A stretch of 64,000 bases of DNA from Sphingopyxis sp. TUF1 (GCF_036687315.1 NZ_CP144683.1:2116001-2180000); one strand, 5' to 3'; counted from the stretch's first letter, positions 46,115 to 55,100 are shown. Notes: a model not told the origin generated them from the sequence alone. Made by a program: numbers and translations.

Positions 46115-47419
46115 TCAGCGCGCCGGTTTGAAGGCGTGCAGTTCGCCCCGGATCGTCGGTACATAGACGGTGCCGTCCTTGTCGAGCGTCGTTCCCACGG
46201 TGAAGATCGGTTTGCCGGGGATCGTTTCGCGGTCGAGAACCTTGCCGTTCTGTGTATCGACGACGAGCAAATCGGCGGTCGCCTGACCCGTGGAAATGGT
46301 CGGATAGGCGCGCGATCCGGCCGCCTGCGTCGCGATTCCGAAATTGTTGAGGTCGGCATTTTTCCACAGCAGTTCGCCGTGCTTGCCGCGATCGGCGATC
46401 GCCAGCAGCGGCGCGGCGCGCCCGCCCGCGGGCATGATAAGGCCCTCGGGCGAAAGCGAAACGCTGCCCCCCGATTCATAGCCGATCGGGAGCGTCCACA
46501 GCGAGCGTCCGGTCGCCGCATCAAGCGCGTGAAGCGTGCCGTGATTGTCGGTGAGATAGACGCGCGTGCCGTCCGCCGACAGGTCAGGACTCGCCGCGCT
46601 GCCGCCGGGCAGGCTGTCGTTCACCCATTCCTCGACCAGCTGTGGCGCGGGGCCGGGCGTGATCCGCATCGCGCGAATGCCCGCCGCGGGCGCACCTGGC
46701 GTCCAGAAGGTGAAATAGAACCGACCGCTTTTCATGTCGATCGCGGGCGTATTGGCGCTGGGGCAGGCGGGAAGGCCGCGCATACAGGCGACTGCCCCCT
46801 GCGACGGATCGAACGACGGGTCCGGAACGAGCGGATGGGGCGCAATGCGTTCGGTGCCCTTTTCACGGTCGAGCACATAGATCACCCCGACATGGGTGAT
46901 GAACAACAGGTCGCCAGCGGGGGTGAATTGCGCCGAAAGCGGCGCGCCAATGATCGGATAAGTCCATAGCAATGTGCCTTTGCGATCGAACGCGCGCATT
47001 GCGGTGCCGTCGCCGATGAAGAGGCGCCCTTGCGCATCGAGCAGCGGCGCCGAGGACACTGCGAGGCGGTCGAGAAGGTCGGAGCACCAGATCGTCTCGC
47101 CCGTCGCGCGGTCGAGTGCGTGGAGGCGGCATTCCTTGCTGCCCGCGGTACCGCTGGTCGTCACATAGACCTGTCCGGCGCCGTCGCTGGTCGGTCCGAG
47201 GTTGATCATGCCGACGAAACGGCGCGACCAGGCAAGCGTCAGGTCGGACGGGCCGGGCTCGTTGTGATAATCGCTGTTCGACGCGTCGGCATGAACCGCG
47301 GACCAGCCGGGGCCATAAACGGCATCGCCAGGCGCGGATGCGGCCGGCGCCGATGCAAGGATTGCGGCCGAGGCAGCGAGGAGTGTGGCGGAGCGGCAAC
47401 GGCCGAAAACATGGGTCAT
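46115..47419 (-). CDS. Exported PQQ-like beta-propeller protein
   Basis: A 434-residue protein with signal peptide (THVFGRCRSATLLAASAAIL then ASAPAASAPG). It repeats the PQQ-binding-like blade: CRLHALDRATGETIW, GTAMRAFDRKGTLLWTYP, VIYVLDREKGTERI, LHALDAATGRSLWTLPIGYE and LLVVDTQNGKVLDRE. The pattern of (G)xLxALDxxTGxxxW matches quinoprotein repeats, but no full set of catalytic residues or an adjacent cytochrome or PQQ synthesis genes was seen, so it may be a structural or sensing propeller. It is located in the periplasm. The longer in-frame start upstream was rejected because the signal peptide begins at 47419. Confidence 0.78.
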   Translation of the reverse strand: MTHVFGRCRSATLLAASAAILASAPAASAPGDAVYGPGWSAVHADASNSDYHNEPGPSDLTLAWSRRFVGMINLGPTSDGAGQVYVTTSGTAGSKECRLHALDRATGETIWCSDLLDRLAVSSAPLLDAQGRLFIGDGTAMRAFDRKGTLLWTYPIIGAPLSAQFTPAGDLLFITHVGVIYVLDREKGTERIAPHPLVPDPSFDPSQGAVACMRGLPACPSANTPAIDMKSGRFYFTFWTPGAPAAGIRAMRITPGPAPQLVEEWVNDSLPGGSAASPDLSADGTRVYLTDNHGTLHALDAATGRSLWTLPIGYESGGSVSLSPEGLIMPAGGRAAPLLAIADRGKHGELLWKNADLNNFGIATQAAGSRAYPTISTGQATADLLVVDTQNGKVLDRETIPGKPIFTVGTTLDKDGTVYVPTIRGELHAFKPAR

Positions 47420-47539
47420 GCGGGTGATCTGGGCGCGCGGTGTCGCGGCCGGATGAATCGGTTGTTTCCGATGGTGACGAAATGTAATCGGGCCGGCCGC
47501 CACCGCTACGTGGCGGCGACGGCCAGCCCTGCGCAACCC

Positions 47540-49348
47540 TTAGAAGCGAAGCGACAGGGACACCGCGCCCGACACGTCGCTGTGTCCGCTCTCCGCCTCG
47601 CGTCCGCGGAACGAGAAGCTGGCGGCGACGCGCTCGCCAATCAGCCCCGAGACACCGACGCCATAGGCCAGCGCGCCGTCCCCGCCCGACAGCGGCTCGC
47701 TGATATACCAGACGGGCGCCCCGCTCGGCAGGATCGAGATAAGGTGCGACCCGCTGAGCGCATTGGCCGAATAGCCGATCTCCGCCCACGGCATGAAGCC
47801 GTCAATCGCCGACGTCGGTGTGACGCGAAGGCCGGCGCCGAGTTCGAGCGTTTCGAGCGTCTGGTCACCAAAGCGGACCTGCGACGAACGGTCGCCTGCT
47901 TCGGCATAACCGTCGACGGTAACGCGGTCGTAGCGTGCGGTCGCAAACGGGCTGACCTGAATCCCGCCCGCCGCAATATGATAGGCGGCGCGCGCTTCGA
48001 TCGATCCGAAATTGCCCTCCGTCTGTCCGCTTTCGTAGCGCACCGCGGGGCCGAGCACGATCCGGCGCGTGACATCGTCGAAATCGCTTTTGCCGATCGA
48101 GGCGACGAGCGAAGCGGTGACATGCGGGCTGTCATATCCCGCGAAGGCGGTGGCGGCATAGCTGTCGAAGCGCACCGACCCGCTGTCCTCGGCGAAATCG
48201 CCATCGCCGCCGGTCCACGATCCATAGACGCCCGCGCGCAGCCCCGACGGCAGCGCCGTCGCGAACCCCAGCTGGAGCCCGGCGGCGGTCGACCGACCTT
48301 CGTCGGCAATGGCGAAGGCGGGCAGGGTCGCCCCGCTCGCCTTGACGCCGCCGATGAGGCGGACGCCGATGCCCGCGTCGCGGTCCATCTCCTGCCGCGC
48401 GAGCTCGCCGTCGGCACGGTTCGCCGAACGGACCATATAGGGAAGCTGCGCAATCTGCCCCGGCGCGCGAAGCATGGCGAGCGTCAGGTCGCCCTCGATT
48501 TCGTGCACCACGCCGGTGAAATGAATGCCGTCGGCGTAAAGATAGGTGCGGTTCGCATCGGGGGTGACATAGTTTTCGGGCAAGCAGATAAACGATTCGA
48601 GCGCCGAGCCGCGGCACGCCCGGCCGGTCGTGTTGATAATGCCGAACTCCGACGGATTGGCTTCGATTTCGCCGATCAACCCGGCGACGTCGACATAAAG
48701 GACGTTGAGACCGCGCGATGCGAGTGCGGCGTCATAGCGGTCGTTATAATGATCGAACTTCGGCACGCTCGTGGTCACGACGGTACCCGCGCCTGCATCG
48801 ATCAAAAGGCCGACCTGATCGGCCAGCCCTTCGGCGGCGACGCGCAACACTTCGAGGTCGGCGGGCGTGTCTGCGGGGCCGTTGAACTTGGTCGAGAACA
48901 CATCGTTGCCGCCGCCCTGGATGATGACGAGGCTGTCCTTGGAGAGGCTGGCGCCGCTGCCCAGAAAATCCGCCACCTGTTCGGTGATCGGGCGGCGCGA
49001 CAGGTCGCCCGGCGCGTCGGGGCGCTGGAGCGCGACGCGCGCGCCGCCCTCGGCATAGTTGGTCCCGCCGACGGCCGAGGGCGTCAGGTCGAGACCCAGG
49101 CCCTGCGCAACGATTTCGACCCACACGGCATCGGGATTGGTCGTGAAACTGCCCGCGCCTGCAGGCGCCTTGTCGGCATAGTTTCCGCCGTCGGAGATGC
49201 TGTCGCCGAAGACGACGATCTGGTCATAACCCTCTTGAGCGTGGGACAATGGCGCCAGCGGGCCGCAAGTGCCCGCGACAAGAAGGGCGGCGCAAGCCAC
49301 GCGCGAAAGAGCCCGCGCTTTGGCGCGGTGTGGGGGATGGGGGAACAC
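47540..49348 (-). CDS. Autotransporter esterase/lipase (GDSL type)
   Basis: A 602-residue secreted protein. A long N-terminal signal segment (ALSRVACAALLVAGTCGPLA) precedes an SGNH hydrolase domain: VVFGDSISDGGNYADKAP with nucleophile S50, AVGGTNYAEGGARVA (Gly), VIIQGGGNDVFST (Asn) and late YLYADGIHFTG (Asp-His). Residues about 330-602 form the autotransporter beta-barrel, ending with the aromatic SLSLRF that is the outer-membrane sorting signal. Similar proteins (EstA/EstP) hydrolyse short acyl esters at the cell surface. Start is GTG 49348, with AGGAG 7 bp upstream; a longer ORF upstream is antisense overlap. Divergent from the LytS gene. Confidence 0.92.
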   Translation of the reverse strand: MFPHPPHRAKARALSRVACAALLVAGTCGPLAPLSHAQEGYDQIVVFGDSISDGGNYADKAPAGAGSFTTNPDAVWVEIVAQGLGLDLTPSAVGGTNYAEGGARVALQRPDAPGDLSRRPITEQVADFLGSGASLSKDSLVIIQGGGNDVFSTKFNGPADTPADLEVLRVAAEGLADQVGLLIDAGAGTVVTTSVPKFDHYNDRYDAALASRGLNVLYVDVAGLIGEIEANPSEFGIINTTGRACRGSALESFICLPENYVTPDANRTYLYADGIHFTGVVHEIEGDLTLAMLRAPGQIAQLPYMVRSANRADGELARQEMDRDAGIGVRLIGGVKASGATLPAFAIADEGRSTAAGLQLGFATALPSGLRAGVYGSWTGGDGDFAEDSGSVRFDSYAATAFAGYDSPHVTASLVASIGKSDFDDVTRRIVLGPAVRYESGQTEGNFGSIEARAAYHIAAGGIQVSPFATARYDRVTVDGYAEAGDRSSQVRFGDQTLETLELGAGLRVTPTSAIDGFMPWAEIGYSANALSGSHLISILPSGAPVWYISEPLSGGDGALAYGVGVSGLIGERVAASFSFRGREAESGHSDVSGAVSLSLRF

Positions 49349-49571
49349 ACTAAACTCCTGAAAAAAATCGAATTGCGGCGATGCGCCGCGGGCCGTTGCT
49401 GGGCGCAGGCCGTGACGGTCGCGCGAACGGGGCGATACGAATTGTGTCGTTGCGTAACTGCACGCGGGTATCGGCGGCAAAAGCGCCGCGCGGCCCGGCG
49501 AACGTTCGTTTGGTGCCGTCAAACGTCCGTGCCTTCGCCCGCGAGGCGCGGTAAGAGGAGGTGTGAACGAG

Positions 49572-50687
49572 ATGCAAACTTCTACCGGCTCTGCCTGGCT
49601 TCCCGACGCCGCCGGCCCCGCTGATGCTGACGCTGCCGCGCCGTCGCGGCGCCGCAATGTCACGTCACGGCAGATGCTGGTGACGGCGACCCTGTTTTTG
49701 TGGGCGGCCAATTTCTTTATCTTCACGATGATTTCGGTGCTCGACCGGCCCGATCGCTGGATCGCCAGCCTGCTGCCGCGGCTCGTGCTGACGATCATCG
49801 GCATCGGCTTTTGCTATGTCTTGCATCTCGTACTGCGCGAGGCGGGCAAAAAGGGTTTTCGCGTACAGATAATCGCCGCGATCGTCGCGACGCCGATCGT
49901 CGCCGACCTGTACGGGTGGTGCAATGCACTGGCCGCCGCGATGATCTATGGCCAGATTCCGGAGCTTCCGCTGGGCGAAATGATCTTCCAGCTGTCGCTG
50001 CACCTCTGGTTCTTTGCCAGCTGGATCGGCTTTTACCTGGCGATCTCATACAGCATGCGGTTGCGCCGACAGGAAAAGCGCGAAGCGACGACGCGGTTTC
50101 TGGCGCAGGCCGCGCAGCTTCAGGCGCTCCACTATCAGATCAATCCGCATTTCCTGTTCAATACGCTCAACGCAATTTCTTCGCTGGTCGTCGATGGACG
50201 CAATGCCGAGGCGGAGGCGATGGTGCAGCGATTGTCGGAATTTTTCCGCCTGACGCTGGAACTCGATCCCCGGCAGGATGTCTCGCTCGAACGCGAACTG
50301 GCGCTGCAGACGGCGTATCTCGACATCGAGAAGGTCCGGTTTCCCGACATGACGATCTGGATCGATGTTGCCGAAGACGTTCGCGCCGCCGCGGTCCCTG
50401 GCCTGATCCTGCAACCACTGGTCGAAAATGCGGTGAAGCATGGGGTGGCGCGGAATCCGGGGCCGTCGCACATCGCAATTTCGGCGCATCGCGCCGATGA
50501 CCATATCGAAGTCGAAATCGCCAACCGTGCGTCGGCGCAGACGAGCGAGGGTAGTGGCATCGGCCTGCGCAACGTGCGCGAGCGGCTGGTCGCGCGCTTC
50601 GGCAACCTGGCGTCGCTGACCGCGGGTTTCACCAGCCCGAAACGCTATAGTGCGCGGCTCGTGATGCCGCTGGTGTCCGCCGCATGA
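49572..50687 (+). CDS. LytS-type sensor histidine kinase
   Basis: A 371-residue sensor with four predicted transmembrane helices (about 36-58, 68-88, 98-113 and 138-160) followed by the His_kinase domain, with LQALHYQINPHFLFNTLNAI (H193 as phospho-acceptor) and VPGLILQPLVENAVKHGV (N-box) then GSGIGLRNVRERL (G-box). It phosphorylates the LytTR regulator directly downstream, with which it overlaps by 4 bp (ATGA). ATG 49572 was chosen over GTG 49563 because AGGAG at 49556-49560 is a better distance. The signal is unknown; no N-terminal sensor domain outside the membrane is seen, so membrane state or a ligand in the helices is likely. Confidence 0.9.
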   Translation: MQTSTGSAWLPDAAGPADADAAAPSRRRNVTSRQMLVTATLFLWAANFFIFTMISVLDRPDRWIASLLPRLVLTIIGIGFCYVLHLVLREAGKKGFRVQIIAAIVATPIVADLYGWCNALAAAMIYGQIPELPLGEMIFQLSLHLWFFASWIGFYLAISYSMRLRRQEKREATTRFLAQAAQLQALHYQINPHFLFNTLNAISSLVVDGRNAEAEAMVQRLSEFFRLTLELDPRQDVSLERELALQTAYLDIEKVRFPDMTIWIDVAEDVRAAAVPGLILQPLVENAVKHGVARNPGPSHIAISAHRADDHIEVEIANRASAQTSEGSGIGLRNVRERLVARFGNLASLTAGFTSPKRYSARLVMPLVSAA

Positions 50688-51475
50688 AGACCCTGCGCCT
50701 GCTCGTCGTCGACGACGAGCCGCTGGCTTTGCGGCGGCTGGAGCTGCTGGTTGCGCGCATCGATGGAGCCGAATGCTGCGGAACGGCATCGGGATGTCAC
50801 GAGGCGGCCGCGGCGACCCTGCAGCTGCGGCCCGATGTCGTGCTTCTCGACGTGCGGATGCGCGACGGCACCGGCTTCGACTATCTCGACGCGCTGGGCG
50901 GCAAGGATATGCCGCAGATTATCTTTGTGACCGCGTTCGACAGCCACGCGATCGAGGCTTTCGCTCAGCAGGCGCTCGACTATCTGTTGAAGCCGATCGA
51001 GCAAGGCCGGCTCGAAGCGGCGCTCGCGCGGGCGCGGCTGGCAATCGAGCAGCGTGAAAAGGCGTCGCGCGCCGAGGAGCTCGAAGAGGTTGTCGGCAAC
51101 CTGCGCGACAAGATCGCCGGTGATTCGGCGCCGCGCTTCGACACCGAGCTTTGGGTGCGGAAAAATGTGACCGGCTTCGTCCGGATCGAGGTGAACTCGA
51201 TCGACTGGATGGCGGCCGAGGATGATTATGTGCGGATTAGCCTGCGCGACAAATCCTATCTCCTTCGAAGCACGTTGAGCGACCTCGAACGGCGGCTCGA
51301 CCCGTCACAATTCCTGCGTATTCACCGATCGACGATCGTGCGGCGCGCCGCGGTCGCCGAGTTTCGAAAGGACGGGCAGGGGTTCGAGGCGTGCCTTTGC
51401 TCGGGTGTCCGGCACCGGGTGGGGCGCGTTTACGCCAAGCGGATCCGGCACGAGCTGGCGCGACTGGAACGCTGA
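50684..51475 (+). CDS. LytTR-family response regulator
   Basis: A 263-residue regulator. The receiver domain has LLVVDDEPLALRRLELL (acidic pocket at D10-D11), VVLLDVRMRDGTGFDYLDAL with phospho-acceptor D56, IIFVTAFDSHAIEAF and the Lys of LLKPIEQ. A coiled linker leads to the LytTR DNA-binding domain (about 155-260) with VRKNVTGFVRIEVNSIDWMA, AEDDYVRISLRDKSYLLRST and RIHRSTIV. It binds as a dimer to direct repeats. Its target genes are unknown; the divergent autotransporter gene is one candidate by position only. Coupled to lytS by a 4-bp overlap. Confidence 0.93.
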   Translation: MKTLRLLVVDDEPLALRRLELLVARIDGAECCGTASGCHEAAAATLQLRPDVVLLDVRMRDGTGFDYLDALGGKDMPQIIFVTAFDSHAIEAFAQQALDYLLKPIEQGRLEAALARARLAIEQREKASRAEELEEVVGNLRDKIAGDSAPRFDTELWVRKNVTGFVRIEVNSIDWMAAEDDYVRISLRDKSYLLRSTLSDLERRLDPSQFLRIHRSTIVRRAAVAEFRKDGQGFEACLCSGVRHRVGRVYAKRIRHELARLER

Positions 51476-51659
51476 TCGCGCGGCGGTCACGTCGCGACTT
51501 GCTTGCACTGGCAGCTTCAGTGGCGACATTCGGCTGCACCGATCGGCCATTCGCCAGCCAGATGGCGCAATAAGCCACATCGAAAGCCGCTTCGTCGGCA
51601 GAGCATCTGTCGCGTCCGCCGCGTCGTTGTCAGACTGCCGGAAAATTACAGGGGTGACC

Positions 51660-52169
51660 ATGATGACCGACGCGATCCATGTTTCGAACCAAATGCAATC
51701 GAGCGGCAGCGCCTGGCGGGCGATCGCCGCCGCCGGCCTTTTGACCGGCGCGCTCGACATTCTCTTCGCGACGACGCTGTGGGCATCGCTCGGCGTCCCG
51801 CGGGTGGCCGTGCTTCAGGCGATCGCCAGCGGGGTCATGGGTCCGGCCGCTTTTGCGTCGGGGTGGACGACCGCGGCGCTGGGGCTCGCGTTGCACTTCG
51901 TCATGACGACGATCATGGCCGCGGCCTATATCCTAGCCGCCCCCGAAGCCGTGCGCGCGAAGCCGTGGCTTGCGGGGCCGCTTTACGGTGCGGCGCTCTG
52001 GGCCGTGATGAATCTGATCGTCGTTCCGCTGTCGGCGGCGCCGGTCACCATGTCGCCCCCGCCGGTGATCGCGGCCGAGATCGCCGCGCATATTTTCCTG
52101 GTCGGACTGCCCATCGCCTTGATCGCGCGCCGCCGTGACCGCGCGCTCGCTCAAAAATTCGCGGGCTGA
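51660..52169 (+). CDS. Small membrane protein with about four transmembrane helices, unknown
   Basis: A 169-residue hydrophobic protein. After a polar N terminus come helices at about residues 19-38 (IAAAGLLTGALDILFATTLW), 45-68, 75-97 (ALGLALHFVMTTIMAAAYIL) and 105-160, with a Pro-rich loop (APVTMSPPPVIA). The C terminus is basic (RRRDRALAQ). No enzyme or transport motif is visible. The start is ATG 51660 (or ATG 51663). It is alone between the two-component pair and the convergent HxlR gene. The 184 bp upstream hold no further gene. Confidence 0.7.
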   Translation: MMTDAIHVSNQMQSSGSAWRAIAAAGLLTGALDILFATTLWASLGVPRVAVLQAIASGVMGPAAFASGWTTAALGLALHFVMTTIMAAAYILAAPEAVRAKPWLAGPLYGAALWAVMNLIVVPLSAAPVTMSPPPVIAAEIAAHIFLVGLPIALIARRRDRALAQKFAG

Positions 52170-52182
52170 CCGGCGGGCGCGA

Positions 52183-52536
52183 TCATCCGGCTTCGGGCCG
52201 CGCCCATATTTCCAGCGCGTTCAGGATCGGCATCAGCTGCTCGCCGCGGGGCGTCAGCCGATAGTCGGCGTCGCGGCTCGCGTGGTCGCGATCGACCAGC
52301 CCGCGCCGCTGTAGCTCCAGCAACCGCTCGGTCATCATCTTCGGCGTGACCGTCGGCAGGCAGTGCGCCAGCTCGCCGAAGCGCTTCGCCCCCAGCGACA
52401 GGTGATAGAGGATCAGCGCCGACCAGCGGTGGCCGAGGAAGTTCAGCCAAGCTTCGACGGTGCATTCGCTGGCGAGCCGAAAAAACTCGGCGTCGTACAG
52501 GTCGGCGGCTTTGGCCGGTTGCTGCTGCTCGATCAT
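52183..52536 (-). CDS. HxlR family transcriptional regulator
   Basis: A 117-residue winged-helix protein of HxlR type. ECTVEAWLNFLGHRWSALIL (residues about 24-43) with LYHLSLGAKRFGELAHCL, the recognition helix VTPKMMTERLLELQRRGLVD and the wing YRLTPRGEQL match the family. The Cys residues at about 25 and 59 leave a redox-sensing role possible, as in other HxlR proteins. It is divergent from the hydrolase gene at 52614, with 77 bp between starts, so it probably controls it and itself. Confidence 0.9.
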   Translation of the reverse strand: MIEQQQPAKAADLYDAEFFRLASECTVEAWLNFLGHRWSALILYHLSLGAKRFGELAHCLPTVTPKMMTERLLELQRRGLVDRDHASRDADYRLTPRGEQLMPILNALEIWARPEAG

Positions 52537-52613
52537 CTGCTTCCCGTTTGGATAGGAATGCGGCGCTGTCCTATCCGGCTTGCGACTCGCATCATGTTGG
52601 GGAGCAAGGGATA

Positions 52614-53561
52614 ATGGTTCGACGCGAATTGTTGAAGATGGGTGTCGCGCTGGCCGCGTCGGGCGTCGCCGGGACGCAGCTGCAGCGGCTGGTCAGTCTG
52701 TCGCCGGGGGACTACACCGCGGGGCGCCGTCCGGTCGCGCTCCCGCACGGGCAGATTGCGGTGTTCGAGGCGGGGTCGCATCCGCGCGCGGCGATCTTCC
52801 TGCACGGCTGGCCGCTGAACGGCTTTCACTGGCGCCAGTCGGTGCCCGCGCTGTCGGCGCTTCGCCGTTGTATCGTCCCCGACCTTATGGGCCTCGGGTA
52901 CAGCGAGGTGGCGGCCGAACAGGATCTGAGCCCGGCGGCGCAGGCGGACATGATCGTTGCGCTGATGGACCGGCTGGAGATTGCGTCGGCCGATCTGGTC
53001 GCCAACGACAGCGGCACGGCGATCGCGCAGTTGCTGGCCGCGCATCATCCGCACCGCGTCGATACGATGCTGCTGACCAATGGCGACACGCACACGAACA
53101 GTCCGCCCGAAGCGCTCAAGCCGGCGATCGAGGCGGCGCGCGCCGGGACGCTCGCCGACCTGATCGCGCGGCACCTGGACGAACCGGGATTCTCGGTATC
53201 ACCGATCGGGCTGGGGCATATCTGTTACACCGATCCCGCCAATCTGACCGAGGAAGCGATGCGGCATTATTTTACCCCGCTGCTGTCGTCGCCGCGCCGG
53301 CGCCGGCAGTTTCAGGAATATGGCGTTGCGTTCGAGCCCAACCCCCTGCCGGCGATCGAGAAAAAGTTGCGGGCCTATCAGGGACCGGTGCGGATGATCT
53401 GGGGCACGGGCGATGTGCATTTCTCCGTCGCTTGGGCCGAATGGCTGCACCGTACCTTTCCCGCGTCACGCGGAATCCGGCTGGTCGAGGGCGCCAAGCT
53501 GTTTTTCACCGAGGAGCGTCCCGACATCGTCGTCGAGGAAGCGATCAGGCTGTGGACCTGA
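52614..53561 (+). CDS. Tat-exported alpha/beta hydrolase with Asp nucleophile
   Basis: A 315-residue protein. The N terminus RRELLKMGVALAASGVAG has the twin-arginine pattern. The hydrolase fold shows AIFLHGWPLNGFHWRQ (oxyanion region), VPDLMGLGYSE, and the nucleophile elbow LVANDSGTAIAQLL, where Asp is in the nucleophile position as in haloalkane dehalogenases and epoxide hydrolases. A later GTGDVHFSV could supply the acid, and the last His-containing part is unclear (no obvious catalytic His after EGAKLFFTE). The lack of a clear His in place makes the activity uncertain. Divergent HxlR gene suggests inducible expression. Confidence 0.78.
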   Translation: MVRRELLKMGVALAASGVAGTQLQRLVSLSPGDYTAGRRPVALPHGQIAVFEAGSHPRAAIFLHGWPLNGFHWRQSVPALSALRRCIVPDLMGLGYSEVAAEQDLSPAAQADMIVALMDRLEIASADLVANDSGTAIAQLLAAHHPHRVDTMLLTNGDTHTNSPPEALKPAIEAARAGTLADLIARHLDEPGFSVSPIGLGHICYTDPANLTEEAMRHYFTPLLSSPRRRRQFQEYGVAFEPNPLPAIEKKLRAYQGPVRMIWGTGDVHFSVAWAEWLHRTFPASRGIRLVEGAKLFFTEERPDIVVEEAIRLWT

Positions 53562-53598
53562 CGCCGCGCGGATGATCGGGCAGGGCGTTGGCGCGGAA

Positions 53599-53988
53599 TT
53601 ATTGCTCGCCCGGCGCCGCGCGCGCGATGCGCACGATGAACGCCAGATATTGCAGGCAGGCGAGCAGCCAAAGCAGCGATGCCGCAGCGATCAGACGCGC
53701 CTCTCCCATATTGAGTTCGAGCCACAGACCAATCGGAAACAGGAGCGCCGCCGCCGCCGAAACGAAAAGGTGAAGCGTCGCCGTCGACGGGCGGATGTGG
53801 GTGCGATACCCGCGATAGGTCAGGCCGAAGAGGGCAATGCTGACCCAGCCGACCAGGTTGGTGTGGGTATGGACGGGGCGCAGCGCGTAATCATGCGTCG
53901 CGCCCATGGAAAGGCCCATCGCGACGCCGGCGAGGAGCGACAAAGCGGCGGTCAGGAGGAAGAGTTCGGGGAGGCGTTTTGCGACCAT
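53599..53988 (-). CDS. Small membrane protein resembling one part of heme-copper oxidase subunit I
   Basis: A 129-residue protein with four predicted transmembrane helices (about 9-27, 38-56, 68-90 and 98-122). HDYALRPVHTHTNLVGWVSI has a His-rich start to a helix, similar to the HxHxNLLGW segment seen in cytochrome c oxidase subunit I-like/NorB-like membrane proteins. It is far too short to be an oxidase. Alone among unrelated genes; heme or metal binding is possible but not shown. Confidence 0.65.
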   Translation of the reverse strand: MVAKRLPELFLLTAALSLLAGVAMGLSMGATHDYALRPVHTHTNLVGWVSIALFGLTYRGYRTHIRPSTATLHLFVSAAAALLFPIGLWLELNMGEARLIAAASLLWLLACLQYLAFIVRIARAAPGEQ

Positions 53989-54030
53989 TGGGGATTCCTT
54001 TTATCGACAGCGAGGGGGGGGACGGACGAT

Positions 54031-54930
54031 TCAGCCGGGGTGTCGATTTGGGTTTCGCGCTGCTGTCGCCGGAGCGGCGTGGCGCGTCTCGAGCCATTCG
54101 ATGCCGAAGGAGACGATGTCGGCCGCGTCGATCAGCCGCGATTGCGCGCCGCCGACCGGGCCTTGCGCAACCTGCGTGCGGGCGAGATAGTCGCGCGCGA
54201 TCCGTTCGACCGCGTCGGGGCCCTCGGGCGCGGCATATTCGTCGAGGATGCCGTTCGAATCCCAGTCGGACGCGGTGACCCAGACGCGCTTGCCTTCGCG
54301 CAGCAACGGCATCGAATAAGTGACGCGGCGCTTGCCCTCGATCCGCGCCACCGCTTCGGCATAGTGGAGCGCGGTGACCGCATCGGGCCCGGCGCCGATC
54401 GACAGGATTTTTCCCGCACGCGCTAAGAAACGCGCGATCGGCGATCCAGGGCCATAGGCGGCGCCCATGTCGTGCGGCGCCACCAGCCACGGCGCATCTG
54501 GCCCGATCGCCGCCATCGACGCGTCGGGATGCGCGCTGCGCCGGCATCCCGGATAGGTGCGGATAAATTCGTTGATCGCGCCGAAGCCGGGGTAGGCGGG
54601 CGCATGATCGGGGTCGAACGCGGGCCAGCTGTCCGCGATGTCTGCGGGCGGCGCATTATGGCCCAGCGTCTGTTCGTAGGGCGAGTCGCACCACGAAACG
54701 AAGGCGAGAATATTGCCGGTGGGGCCGACGGCCTCGACCAGCGCGTCGACGAGCGTCTGCGGTCCGTCCGCCAGCGGCCCGACGGCGCGCAGCGACACAT
54801 GCGGCATCACCGTATCGCCGGGCCGGACGCCGAGGTCGCGCAACTGCCGGACCAGCTCGCTTTTGGACCAAGGCTGCGCGGTCGCGGTCGCGGGTTGGCG
54901 CGAATCGCCGTTTTTGCGGGGATCAGTCAT
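54031..54930 (-). CDS. AAC(3)-family aminoglycoside N-acetyltransferase-like protein
   Basis: A 299-residue protein of the antibiotic NAT fold. WSKSELVRQLRDLGVRPGDT, VMPHVSLRAVGPLADGPQTL (residues about 42-61), TGNILAFVSWCDSPYEQTLG, and GCRRSAHPDASMAAIGPDAP followed by YGPGSPIARFLARAGKILSI are the family landmarks: the S-L-x-x-x-G and H-P motifs line the acetyl-CoA and aminoglycoside site. Members acetylate the 3-amino group of deoxystreptamine drugs, but chromosomal versions may act on other amines. ATG 54930; the gene stands alone, convergent to nothing of the kind. Resistance is not shown by sequence alone. Confidence 0.82.
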   Translation of the reverse strand: MTDPRKNGDSRQPATATAQPWSKSELVRQLRDLGVRPGDTVMPHVSLRAVGPLADGPQTLVDALVEAVGPTGNILAFVSWCDSPYEQTLGHNAPPADIADSWPAFDPDHAPAYPGFGAINEFIRTYPGCRRSAHPDASMAAIGPDAPWLVAPHDMGAAYGPGSPIARFLARAGKILSIGAGPDAVTALHYAEAVARIEGKRRVTYSMPLLREGKRVWVTASDWDSNGILDEYAAPEGPDAVERIARDYLARTQVAQGPVGGAQSRLIDAADIVSFGIEWLETRHAAPATAARNPNRHPG

Positions 54931-55100
54931 GGACAGACGGCGTGGGCTTCATTGGACTTTGGCTGCATTTGCAGTGATGATCGCGCGCTCGGCGAAGCGA
55001 CCCTCCTTCGCGCCTAGGCGCTGTGATGGCGATGCCGGTGCGGCCAATGGTCGTTTCGGACCGCCCAACGCGCTTGTTACCCGGAGCGATTTGACTCATA

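Noticed and set aside
47030..49624. 864-codon plus-strand frame opposite the propeller and autotransporter genes
   Set aside because: It runs antisense to two well-supported genes and its translation is basic and without any motif.
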